Of a stretch of 64,000 nucleotides of DNA, positions 48,801 through 60,230 are shown in pieces (positions within the stretch are counted from its first letter, which is position 1; every line of letters starts with the position of its first letter). The DNA comes from Reticulitermes speratus (lineage: Eukaryota; Arthropoda; Insecta; Blattodea; Rhinotermitidae), in the NCBI GenBank assembly GCA_021186555.1, contig JAJKFL010000039.1, positions 14,736,733 to 14,800,732 on the forward strand, in the 5' to 3' direction. The translations under genes and the position numbers were made by a program. The notes beneath the pieces are model-generated. The model saw nothing but the letters and a program-made list of their open reading frames with translations. It did no database searches and had not been told where the DNA came from.

Positions 48801-49605
48801 AAAATGTGAGATAAGATTGCTTACAGCAGAGCGTTTGTGGGCCTGTATAGCCTGCTTACACATGCAATCAACTAACACGGATATTAGATAATAATTGTGT
48901 TCAATTAAGTAATAATGTTTAGGCATTGCTCCTAAATTAGAACTTTCGCATCAGTTGATTTCATCATTGTAATATTTTTAAATCATACGTTTTTGTTTAG
49001 GTAAACTAAAAATTACAAAGTTGCTCAAAATTCAGGAGTGATAAAGAAGTTTATATACAGGTTCATTAAGTCCAGTTTTCAAGACAAGTGACTGTAAATG
49101 AGGCATTATCGTGGACCAGAATTCACGAGAAGTCAGTCTTCGTTATGTTACGGAAGTGATAAATTGTAAGGCGAGATCCAACGAGCTGATATAAACGGGT
49201 TTTTGTACCACATGGAAGGTTCCTGTCTCCCCTTGTTACAGTTATAAACCTGATCCCGGGTGAATATAAAAACCTGCACTGTTGTATGGTGACTTCAGGG
49301 ATGCATGGAGGTCTTAACTATTTATATCTGACTTAGATGACTAACACGGGGCACATGATGAGAAATAGCCAGTTTTATTAGCCGTGATTCGAGCGAAATG
49401 CCCTGAATATGTTTTGTTTGGATGTGTGATGCGTTATTTTGAATTGGGTAGTAATGGAGTTAAGCACTGCGGTCCCCAGTGCTTACAGGTTAAACAGAGA
49501 TTGCTCTAAAGACATCCTAATATAAAATGTATTACATAGTGTCTAATGCAGTAAAATAGCGAAAGTGTATGAAAAATAAGTAGTTTTGAAAACTGTTTAT
49601 TACTG

Positions 49606-49725
49606 TCGCAGATGTGGCTACATAAATAAATATCATATTAGGGTTATTGATATAATTAAATAATTGTATATGTATTCTTTCATTCTTTTGTTCAACCTTT
49701 TAGGCTGAAACACGTAGTTGAAAGT
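49606..49725 (+). other. Decayed hammerhead-like remnant with insertion
   Basis: CGCAGATGTGGCTACATA (49608-49625) and TTAGGCTGAAACACGTAG (49700-49717) resemble the two halves of the family motif, separated by about 75 bases of AT-rich DNA. No activity is expected. Confidence 0.35.
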
Positions 49726-49879
49726 AATAGAACAATGACTGGTTTTATCATAATACTAATTAAATAATAATAATTTTTCCGTCGTACAAACAACAGAGTA
49801 GAACATGCGCTATATATTACGCAGTTAGTCCTGCATGGACTAAATGCAAAAGGAAGATATTTATAGTGAAATTTAAAAG

Positions 49880-50160
49880 CTTTCCCTATCCACGCCGTGA
49901 AGGCAAATACAGGGAACACAGGTATAGCTCCACTTATTCTTAACCTCCACACTAGAATAAGGTAAGTGGTCAACTTCACGCTCCGGCCGCTTTACCCCCC
50001 GGAAAAAGAAACCGGTACCCATTGAATAGGAGGCTGGGTGGGACTCAAAGCCGGTCTGGCAGTTGAGGAGAAGAAAAATGTGTCTTGTCCTTACCGGGAT
50101 TCGAACCCCTGATCGTTCAGCGCATAACCTAGTCGCTCTGTCGACTACGCTATCCCGGCT
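49880..50160 (-). mobile_element. tRNA-derived SINE, family B (minus), diverged
   Basis: The minus strand starts AGCCGGGATAGCGTAGTCGA (A-box region) and has a B-box-like AGGGGTTCGAATCCCGG, followed by the family B body (GTACCGGTTTCTT, TATTCTAGTGTGGAGG, GGTTAAGAATAAGTGGAGC). The 125-codon minus-strand frame over it is a shadow. Confidence 0.8.
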
Positions 50161-51107
50161 CCCAAAATAGTCGTAGTATTTTAAAAATTCCGTAGGATAC
50201 TGTTGAAATCCAAGTGGGTCGCGGACTATTAATGCGGACCAGTTCGCCACTGTGCAGTGAGCAGGTGTCCGGGAGGCTGACGGTAGCTCCTACGTCGACA
50301 TTCATTGCTAGTCATGAAATTCAACACGCGAACCGTTTCCGTGAGGCACAAATATATGTCACGAGAAGTAACGCCGCGGGTTGTAACAACATTACACTTG
50401 TACAATATTCCAACTCTTACAGCACACTGAAATGATCTAGTCCTTCGGGATAGGACAGAAGTTAATACAAAATAACAAAATTCGTAAGATAAGTACAGGT
50501 GTGTCTGCTTCCACCCGGGGATGTGTGTCTGTGTCACGAACGTGGCACATCCGGTCATCAGCGTCTGAATGGCCTCTCAAACTGTGGTCCACGGACCACA
50601 GCACATAGTCCCATTCTCGACTTGGAGACCGGATATACTGTCTCAGATTCTTCATTTTTAACCAGTAAGCAAATTCCTAATAAAAAGCCCAAATACCATA
50701 TTTAACAGAGATACGCGTGCGAAAGGAAGAATGGGTAACTTTGTTTCCTTCGGGATCATTTTTTTTAGACTTCGGTTCTCGAAGGCCTGCAGAAAACCAG
50801 AGACACATTACGATAACTCAGACATAGATCCTAAGATACTTTCACTCCATCTGTTTCTTCCTCAGGAATTCGAAGTGACTGAAAACAAATTCTGCAAAGC
50901 CAACTGTTGACGGCACGTGATGATGGCGTACATGCTCGCCGACTGGTGCCAGTTTAGGCCTATACGAAATGTTACTTACCAATAAGAAGTGGTGCTGCTC
51001 CAGTATCACCTGGTGAGCATAATGAGAAGTCTATTGCAGGTTACGCTGTTCTTCGTGGTTTGTGTGTGGCGCTTTTGTAGAAAGTGCAAACAGCGTTCAC
51101 TCATTGT

Positions 51108-51125
51108 GGGGGGGGGGGGGGGGGG
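51108..51125 (+). repeat. Poly-G run (18)
   Basis: Uninterrupted G18. A G17 run lies at 60863-60879 and a C14 run at 30538-30551. Run length in an assembly may be inexact. Confidence 0.85.
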
Positions 51126-51654
51126 CTGAAAATAATAGAGAAACTATTAAGTTAATTTTGAAAAAAAAAATGTCATGTTCTTTGTAACTGTCCTTGTCTG
51201 GCTTACAGCACTGTTTGGTCACATGATGGTTGTCTTTGCCATTCTTACGTTGTGTAGTTTATGTGGTTTTATAACCGATATTTTGTCTTCTTCCAAGCAC
51301 TTGAACAAAATTAATTTACCCTGAAGATGGAGACAGTACATTCCTCTGAAAATTCGGGCCAAATCACATGCACGATACGATGCAAAAATGGAAGGGCGTT
51401 CGTCATTTGAACTAAAAATCACCATGAGAACCTAAATAATTATCACACTTTTTTTATTCGTGGTGGAAACGTATCAGTAACATAAATAGGCTACATTTTA
51501 CACAGTAAATTACAGCTTAGCGAAATACTGTCTTGTCAAGCAAAGCCAGACAGAGTTGTGATCACCAGTGCCAGCCGAAAATCCGTCAGTGCCATTTGTT
51601 CGCTATCACTGCCGAAATTGTTGAACTGATAATGCTCATATAGGCTATTTGTCA

Positions 51655-51856
51655 CAGTAGGGTTATTAAAGCCGCGGCCCGCCGGGTTGTGTTATGCGGC
51701 CGGTGGCCACGTTGGTAATGTTTATGTATATTACAAAAATTACACAATAATTTAGGAGGCTAGATAAATCAATTATTGTAATTTTTATACCGCCGCCTGC
51801 ATATCACCCCACTTTTACCTTTGCGGCCCTTCGCCAAAAAAATGGACACCCCTGTT
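51655..51856. mobile_element. Probable decayed hAT-type element
   Basis: The right end, read inward, is CAGGGGTGTCCATTTTTTTG, close to the terminus of the 16935 element. The inner ends carry GCCGCGGCCCGCC and GCGGCCCTTCGCC. The left terminus CAGTAGGGTTATTAAA is degenerate and no duplication was found. Confidence 0.45.
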
Positions 51857-52029
51857 TTATAGTATATTATATTTGCCTGCCGTTAAACCGTGAGTCAAAC
51901 CTGGTAGCTTCTAAATACGAAGCAGGAATAATAATTGTTCAATAGATATTTTGAACCATAAGTAGCCTGGCTGCAAATGTGTGGAAAGATAAATTTCCGA
52001 TGCGTGTAGTGGTAGTACATGTGTATATT

Positions 52030-52115
52030 TGCTTAACCTCAACACTAAATGGACAGGTAAGTATTCAACTTCACGTACCGCACAATTTACCTTGGAGAAA
52101 GAAACCTCAACAAAC
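52030..52115 (-). mobile_element. SINE family B fragment, highly diverged
   Basis: CTTAACCTCAACACTAAATG and CAACTTCACG..CGCACAATTTACC follow the order of the family B body at 49880-50160. Confidence 0.45.
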
Positions 52116-52725
52116 TTCTTATTCTTTAAGTCAACACCAAATTTGTCTGGCCCATCCCTAAGGCCTATACCTCATTTTCCTGACTGCTGACAGCCATTGT
52201 CAACCGGTGATATTCCCTAGTTGTGAAGTTATTACCTCTGGGTAATGCTTACACCATGGTAAACGGTTTGGTTAACTTTTTAAAATTCGACTCAACTAAG
52301 ATTTTATCGAATTGGTAGGAACCAAATTTAAATTTGCTTCACGATTTTGTCTCTTGCAAGTACCGAATTTAAACGGAATTATTTCCGTAGTTTTGAAGTG
52401 AAAACACACAGCGGACAGCCCCAGTCCTGTTTTGTTTATTCATTCACCATAGAACACAATAAACTTATTAGTGCTACATAAGTACAGCTGAAGGACAACA
52501 CATGCGTCAGGTCTGGAACCTTTGTGGATGAGGTTGCCGGTATTGCACGGCAAAAATTATGGCAGCATTTTGCATTGCCGGTAACAAACCGCATACCTAA
52601 TTTAATGGATGTACCACTTAAGTTAACATATTCCACTAGTCCACTATTTAGTCACAGTTACTTTCTACCTTCTATTTTTCTTTGTGGCGGGTGGCCTGTC
52701 TCACATGGTTAGCAGGAGTTGCAAT

Positions 52726-52983
52726 TTTTTTTTCCTATGTCTCGACAGCCCCTTGGGGGCCTAGGCCTCGTCATTTTACGACGCTTCACGATCACACTCA
52801 GACACACCACACTCGGTAGGACTCCTCTGGACGAGGGACCAGCCCGTCGCAGAGACCTCTACCTGACAACACACAACACTCATAAGAGACAGACATCCAT
52901 GCCCTCGGTGGGATTCGAACCCACGATCCTAGTAAGCGAGCGGCCGCAGACCCACGCCTTAGACCGCACGGCCACTGGGATCG
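52726..52983 (-). mobile_element. tRNA-Leu-like SINE, family F, with 14-bp target-site duplication
   Basis: GCAGGAGTTGCAAT is exact at 52712-52725 and 52984-52997. On the minus strand the head reads GATCCCAGTGGCCGTGCGGT then CTAAGGCG, like the A-box of Leu/Ser tRNAs. A long variable arm region and B-box GGGTTCGAATCCC follow. The 3' end is GGGGCTGTCGAGACATAGG then poly-A. The 172-codon + frame across it is a shadow. Confidence 0.92.
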
Positions 52984-53399
52984 GCAGGAGTTGCAATAAT
53001 GTTGGGAAAAACGTTACTGATCAAAGCAGAGATAATATTTTCCAAATGCCATATCGGCTGATCGATCTTTGTTTTCATATCCAGCTCTTCTTTTTTTTTG
53101 CGTTTAAGTGCTATACATCAGTGTTAATGAGTGCAAACACATTATTTGTATCGGTTAATACTGCCATTCGAAGATACGATATGTTTGCTTACATCTTGAG
53201 GGCCCTTAAAGCATATCTGCAGAACCCCAATTACTAGATTCGACTCAAATAAACCGAATATACTCGTACAGTTACAGTTAACAGCGTCCGTAAATTAACT
53301 GTGAACACAAAACGTGCAAGAGGAATTAACGGCACCATTTTCCAGTGCTCTGCTGCCTTATCCTGAGCCGAAAAATTTCATTAAATCTATTAGTTACTC

Positions 53400-53650
53400 C
53401 ATACAGCTCTGTAAAACGAAGAAAGGCTAACTGGATTGCTCACATCAGGCGTAGGAACTGCCTTCTAAAACACGTTATTGAAAGAAAGCTAGAAGGAAGA
53501 ATAAGAGTGACGGGAAGACGAGGAATAAGACGTAAGCAGCTACTAGATAACCTTAAGAAAATGAGAGGATACTGGAAGTTGAAGGAGGAAGCAATAGATC
53601 GTACTCAGTGGAGAACTCGCTTGGTAAGAGGCCATGGACGGAATGAATGA
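53400..53650 (+). pseudogene. LINE open reading frame C-terminal tail, fragment
   Basis: Reads KRRKANWIAHIRRRNCLLKH then VIERKLEGRIRVTGRRGIRR and KQLLDNLKKMRGYWKLKEEA, ending at a TGA (53648-53650). This is a recurrent non-LTR retrotransposon ORF2 terminus in termite and cockroach genomes (RKANWIGHILRRNCLLKHVIEGK type). It keeps an open frame over about 80 codons, so it may be younger than the tail at 27780-28085. The reverse transcriptase is absent. Confidence 0.75.
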
Positions 53651-53877
53651 ATACAAATTGTAAAGAACATTCTTAAAAATGTTTTCCACCTGCTTGTACA
53701 TTGTTATATAGGCCCACAGCAATTATTTGGCTAGTCTTGAACAAATATTATGTTGTAGTTTCTTGGAAGTAGAAACCGAAATTTTGAATATTGTTCGTGG
53801 GTGGGAACTAAAGAGCAAACGTTGTCGTAACTTCATAGAAGCCTACTTACACTGCCGTTTATCTTCAGGTTTAGCCT

Positions 53878-53909
<32 letters not shown>

Positions 53910-54169
53910 CAGAGCATTCCACTAATCACATTCCTGAGCACGGCAGCTGTCGCTTGGGAGCTGCATGTGCATACGAAGCCTGCATGAGCTATGAATTTAG
54001 AAGTTTTTTCCCTGTAATTAAAAATACCGTACTTCAGAGACTGATCTCAAAGTGCACGCGTCCAATTCTAAGAACGCCTCGTACATGCTGAAGATATTTC
54101 CCGACACGCGATGGAGCTCTTGTCTTGAAACACTGGCATTTTCTCTTCGAATATTTTATTTCACTTCAT

Positions 54170-54211
54170 GTAATGAACAGGCCTCTTATTGTAATGAACA
54201 GGCCTGTTATT
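54170..54211 (+). repeat. Tandem 21-bp duplication
   Basis: GTAATGAACAGGCCTCTTATT and a copy differing at one base lie head to tail. Confidence 0.9.
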
Positions 54212-54392
54212 GTCCCCCCACTGATAATAAAGGCACCAGTTAGAATCTGTGTACACGTTACTCACAAGTCATGGAATCAGCCAAGTTAAAGCAAAGTACT
54301 TTTTTAAGAAAAAATGTTAATTATTGTCATTTAATTTGAGGAGTATTTGTGGGGCCATGTCCTTTTTTTTTTCTTGCCATATGAGTATCGGA

Positions 54393-54655
54393 GAGCCGAT
54401 CCCAGTGGCCGTGCGGTCTAAGGCGTGGGTCTGCGGCCGCTCGCTTACTAGGATCGTGGGTTCGTATCCCACCGGGGACATAGATGTCTGTCTCTTGTAA
54501 GTGTTGTGTCTTGTCAGGTAGAGGTCTCTGCGACGGGCTGGTCACTCGTCCAGAGGAGTCCTACCGACTGTGGTGTGTCTAAAGTGTGATCATGAAACCT
54601 CGAAATGAGAAGGCCCAGGCACCCGAAAAGGGGCTGTTGAGCCATAGGAAATAAA
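54393..54655 (+). mobile_element. tRNA-Leu-like SINE, family F, full length, with target-site duplication
   Basis: ATGAGTATCGGA is exact at 54381-54392 and 54656-54667. The head has CCCAGTGGCCGTGCGGTCTA and B-box GGGTTCGTATCCC. The body has GTCAGGTAGAGGTCTCTG, and the tail GGGGCTGTTGAGCCATAGG then AAATAAA. It lies 1.4 kb from the inverted copy at 52726-52983. Confidence 0.92.
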
Positions 54656-56624
54656 ATGAGTATCGGAAAGCGAAGGTAAAAACACAGTAGGCTTAGCAGA
54701 AACTCATTAAGAGAAGCTATACAATGTGTTTGTCCACTTATCGCATAATATTATCAGAGAGATAAAATGCGTGAGCTCGCATATGCTGGCCGATTAACAG
54801 TACACAAATTTGACCAAAAACCAGAAGACACCACTTGAAAAAAATTAGGACTGTGGCTGATGAACATGAAGCATGACCTTCCAAATTCGGTACTGAATTC
54901 TCCATATCCAGAAAAGTCAGAGAATTTCTTGACCAGATGAGCATTAGCAAATTCTGAAGAAAGTAATAGATTTGAGTTAGTTTAGTTGTGTATTAATTTT
55001 AATTTCCTCCAGCAGGGTGTTCGGCCGCCTTTCTCTGACACACACACACATGCAAGTTCAATGTGCTATAAGAAACGAGTAGTCACTTGTATATCAAAGA
55101 CTGTGTTTCCCCAATTCTGTCACGGACAGGTCATTTTGCACAATCCGCTTATGACAGGATGGCAGTGTGCACCCCTTAAATCTACGGACAGATGTTCAAT
55201 AGGCGTATAGGAATAAAACTGTGTATTCTCTCAAAATATTATCAGAGGTTTTTATGTAATGTTCCCCCAAACCGTCGTTACACGGTACATGTATTGTGCT
55301 TTTGTTGTGACTCAGTAACATCATTAGGGTTGTACATTTGATTAAATTGGGGAGGAGTGGGGGTGATTGCTACACTGTTGGCCCATTTAACAAGTCAGTC
55401 ACTCAATCAGGAGAAGTAAAAACTGCACCCTTCCGCCTCAGCCTCCGTGTAACCACCGCATCTTGGTGGTAGCAATCCCCATTTAGTTCCTACCACAACA
55501 AATCATTCAGAGGGTGTGATACATTGCGCATGCCCAGGGGTGGAAAATACAGCGAAATAGTGTAATGCGTTTCATGCTTGAAATTTTGGTATGAGTTCGT
55601 TAACCTTTATGATTACGTCTTTCTATTTGCCCCACTTCTGCTCCCTACTCATTCGCTAACATTTAGGTAACAGTGCGCAGTTCAACGCTGTTACCGCCAA
55701 CGCCTGACGCTTCACACAGTCCTTTCATCTCCCATAAAAATCTCCGAGTACCCCATCTTGACATTCTGCTCCCACCACCACGTTCTTCCAAGTAGATATT
55801 TTAAAATAGCCTTACTGAAAGAGTTGGCTCAAGCCGCCAGAATTATATTCGGCATGTACCGGCTTGAATCACGGTCGAAACACATTATGTTCTTATCGTT
55901 GTTCGTGGATTTCCTCAGTTCGTTCAGGTAGGCTGAGATAGTGCCTTAATTCGGCCACGACCGCTTCATTCCACGTCACTGCCATTTCACCATTCTAAAA
56001 TAACCTTACCATTTGACATTATATAAATTTTACAGCGTCGTTAAATGAAGCATAAATAAAAATCAAAGAACCATTCCCTCCAAAAGTCTCTAAGCATTCC
56101 TTGTTTTATTCCGTTCTTAAGAAAACGACCAATTAAGCCTAAGATTGGTACAGATAACGAAGTGGTCTTTTAAATTAAATACGGAACAAGTTAAAATTTA
56201 AGTACCTGGGAATTAACATTCCTTATGAAGCCGAGTTAACATTGTGAACAATAAAATGTTTTGGTATCAGAACGTGTTGGACCCTAGAAGGAACCCAGAA
56301 AGACGAGTACGTGAGGAAAGAGACAAAGCTGAAATTTTATAAAATTTTATATAATTTCATATGGAAAATAAATTTGGTGTTAAAAACACTAGTAGCCTTC
56401 ACGCAGTGGAAAACAAATGTTTAATATGTGTCAGTAAGATGCATTTGACTGCACTGGCTCAACTGATCTTCTGAAAGACTAAAAATTAAAGCAAAGAATG
56501 AAAGCGTACTTCGTTACAAAGAAAATAATTAACCCACGCGAATAGAACTGACAGTGACTGACTGCCAGAACTTGCATGTCAGTAAATTAAAATTGTCCGT
56601 GTACTTAATTAAGCACCATGTGGG

Positions 56625-56850
56625 GAAGTGCAGCTATGGTTCCATTCGAAAACTTGGCTTTAGATTGAAATAAGTGGTTAGCTTCAAGCCTTGTCTACTT
56701 AAACCCTAGGAAAGAGCAATCAGTAACTATTAAACAGGAGACTTTGTGAGCTCAGAACTGCAGAAGAGAAAGATCTCTTCTCTGATGCCTGGGATTGAAC
56801 CACGAGTACTCGGTTTTCACAGCCCGTAGCCTAGCTGCTACCTGCGTTGA
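56625..56850 (-). mobile_element. SINE family B copy, highly diverged
   Basis: CTGGGATTGAACCACGAGTA, CAGCCCGTAGCCTAGCTGCT, and AAACAGGAGACT follow the order of the family B element at 41521-41811. Confidence 0.5.
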
Positions 56851-59290
56851 ATTCTTCAGCATAAACTCAAATAACATAGATATAGAATGCAACTGTAAAG
56901 TCGAAAAACAACTATAACTCTTTCAGACCTGAATGTTTGCTAGAGCAACTAATATTAGGCTATTTCCTTCATATAACTTATCCCCGAATTTATAAGGAAT
57001 TAAAAAAGAAATTTTGAAAACTCTTTATTCGTTTAAAAAATAATAATGTACACACATATGTACATCAGATGTCACTTCGCATAAATAGGGGATTTGAAAC
57101 TGTAAATTTAAATATGGGATTTAAGTTTAAATATTCTCACGAAATTGGAACATTTGAGTATGATCTATGGAGGACAGATAAAGGATATGGGCGTAAGGAC
57201 CGAATAGGAAGTGTTAACCCTGCGGTGGCCTTCGTTTAGGCATTACCTCTGTCACTGTGTTTCCATGACAACTCACATTTTCTGTCAAATTTATTTTTAT
57301 TGCCTTCTTATTAAGCAGAAGAACATTAGGAAGTGACGTAAGAACCTACTGAGAAATTTATCCCTCTAGCCCTTTGATAGTGGAATTGATCACGATATAC
57401 CCGGCATGTATGGTTTATTTAAAGTTTTCAGTGGTTCATACTATTTAATGAGGTGCAATTCCTGCTGCTGAGACTTCTCAGATGGTTAGTTTCAAATTCT
57501 TAAGGGAAAGATATAAGTTAACGTATAGGAACCAAATGAATTCATAAGGATAAGTGAGGTGTTTTGTCAATCGCGTGCAACTGGTCACACGGAACTGTGT
57601 AACTTAAAAACGAAAGCAAATTTGGTCCTTTCATCGCGCTATGGAGGCTTAGGCCTAAGGGGAGGAAAAATATAACACTTGCAGAAGAAATTAAATATTA
57701 TATAGTTGAATATGTGGGTTTTTAGGTCACTTAAGATGAAGGCAATACAAGTCAAACTACGAAACGGAATGAACTAATCCGTAGCAGGCGATCAGTCAGC
57801 ATTACCCAGTATTACAGCAGGCATGGCATGGCATTCCTCCATCCATCTCGGGGTGCAATGTAAATCGCCTGGGCATGATGGGCCATAAAATTAGCCGTAC
57901 CCGTTTACCCGTTGTTCTGTGTTCCATCGATTATAGGCTTGTTGTGCTGTTGTACTTTAAGCATCAGTGTAAAGTTGTCGAGTCGAGTCCGTTTAGCTTA
58001 TGAGTGACAAAATCTCTTCATTGCTTTCACTGTACTCGTACATGAGGACCCATTCCTGCTTTTGCCTTCACTCAGACGTTAGCTTCTTCTTCAACTAACA
58101 ATAAGCAAACTAGACGTGACACTTTCTTAAATACTGAAACATTTACATCACTTCGCTCTCAAAATATGGAACTTTCATCTTATAGTAAAGCGTGCAAAAT
58201 TCGTTTCTAACATGTCTGAAATTATCACTTCTAGCCTACTTTCTTTATTTTAGAAACATGGGATCATGATAGTGTAGGCCGAGCCAGATAAATGTGCAGC
58301 GAGAGAGAAAGTTTATGTCAAAGGAAGCAAGGGAAGGTACTAGGCATCGTAAAACCATAATATGAGAGACGATGTCCACACATATCAATGTTCCTGAAAG
58401 GTAAGACCACAATGGCTCTGTTCGAGGAAGGATTTCCGCTGTTTGCCAACATAGCTCGACACAACCACCACTTCTGTGCCACACAGTTTTGTCTCTAGTC
58501 TCCGTACTTTCCACATGATTTACACGTAGCGGGACCAAGCTTCCTCAAAATATCTCTTTGGATGGTGCAGTCCTTCAGGGCAGCACTGTCCATCTCACCA
58601 CGACGTGAGACGAAGCACTACCCTCGCATTCATGTAGCCAAATAATGTTAAAGCACAGTGGCTAAGAGCAGACTGACAATGTGGCAACAATAACTGATCA
58701 CCTTTCCGTGCTCTGTCTCGCGACAGATTTATTTGCTGCAACTTGTACTTCTGAGTGTCATTTTCGTGCGACTGAGACTGTAATATACTGCTGAAGGACG
58801 TAAAATACTTTTGTGAAATTTGGTGTAAATATGACACTAAAAGCAGTCTCGCCTAAGCGTTGTGTGGCTTTAATTGTGTGGGCCTAAAATAAAAAATGCT
58901 AACACTGTGTGAAGATCGACAGAGCTTCTGAAACGAATGTGCTCTAACGTCGCTTATGGCATAGGATCATAAAATGTGTCGAATTTGTAACAGATGTTAT
59001 TAGGAAAATGCAACCGGTTGGCGAAGTCATGTTTTTGTAAAATACACAACAACATTACTCTATTTAAGATACACTTTTAATGGCGATGGATGAAGCACAT
59101 TGAAGCGGGTATATGGTATTTTATGTGAAGCTAGAACATTATTATACCAATAATTTTCATGAAGAATTTATTTTTGAATGTTAAAATTACACACATCTTA
59201 ACGCTGTGAATTTTTAAGGTCTTAGGCGTGAAAAATTACGTAATGTCAGAATCTGTAGGCATGTATAGTGTCATTGAACAGGACGTTCAG

Positions 59291-59398
59291 TTGATCAACT
59301 CACACCAACAAATGCACCAAAACAAGTTTGTTTTGGTGCATTTGTTGGTGTGAGTTGATCAATTTTACAAAAATGCACGGTGAATATAACGTGAAATT
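59291..59398 (+). mobile_element. 108-bp palindromic insertion with 12-bp target-site duplication
   Basis: CAGGACGTTCAG is exact at 59279-59290 and 59399-59410. Arms 59291-59325 and 59328-59362 are perfect 35-bp complements with a two-base apex. A 36-base tail with AAAATGCACGGTGAATATAA follows. The arms contain CACCAACAAATGCACCAAAA, shared with the 13405 and 8144 elements. It is the shortest and apparently youngest member; it has no hammerhead core because the apex lies outside it. Confidence 0.92.
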
Positions 59399-60099
59399 CA
59401 GGACGTTCAGCTTATAACGACAGGCCTGTTACTTATACGGAATGAAGCCACAGGTCACGATGTACTTCCTCCAGCACGGATGGCATCATACTGACTGAGT
59501 TAGACCAATTACGACTGTGAACTAAATTCAGCTGTACCAGGATAGGATCCTGTGACGTGCCTTTGTGAGCACTGTAATAAACTTTGGGCTTTCACAAAAG
59601 GAGGCACCTTTTGACACACTGCGCTAACATCATCTGCAAAGAACGTCCTTTGATATGGAGTATGGAAATCATACTTTCAAAGCGGTCTCATTTGGCCCTG
59701 TGTCTCGGTTTGCGCACCACTGTCCGGCTCTACGCAATCTCTGCGTGCGAGCTATTTCTCCACTCGCAGCCCCTAGGAAGGGGCGTGTAAATCTTTCTTT
59801 GAGGGTGAGAGATTGAAGAGGGTGTCCTTATACCGGTAAGAAAAAAATGAGAGACTAGTGGGGAAAAAATGAAAGGATAAGTGTTAGGGAGTGGAAAAAG
59901 ATGAATTGCTATGGCTATATCCTCCAGTTCACACTCCGTCAACACAGACATCTGGGGTTACACCCCATTCTGCTTTAATTCACTGCAAGCAGAGGATATA
60001 TCATTATACGATTCAGCTGCAATGAATTACATTGAGATTTATCAAGCTGTTACATAGAAACACGAAAAATTTGTTTTCATTTAACGTTTAAAGTTAACC

Positions 60100-60230
60100 G
60101 CGGTGGAAGGGAGATATTTCAGTAAAGTCTGGGGTTCAATCCCTCTCAGGGAGAGGAAATTTTAAGTTCGTTGCCATTGGTTCAGACCGACTTTCGAACC
60201 CACCGGAATTTCATCACAGAGTTTACAATA
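60100..60230 (+). mobile_element. Possible tRNA-derived SINE remnant
   Basis: AACCGCGGTGGAAGG followed by the B-box-like GGGGTTCAATCCCTC and CGAACCCACCGGAATTTC. No second copy in the window. Confidence 0.3.

Noticed and set aside
49873..50250. 125-codon minus open frame
   Set aside because: Overlaps a tRNA-derived SINE of family B; product of its GC-rich body.
52726..52983. tRNA-Leu gene
   Set aside because: The tRNA-like head is followed by a SINE body, poly-A and target-site duplications; the same head recurs at 54393.
52719..53237. 172-codon + open frame
   Set aside because: Half of it lies over the antisense strand of a SINE with clear target-site duplications; no protein similarity.
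58245..58538. 97-codon minus open frame as an antisense gene
   Set aside because: No recognisable family, and nothing around it suggests a promoter or exon structure.
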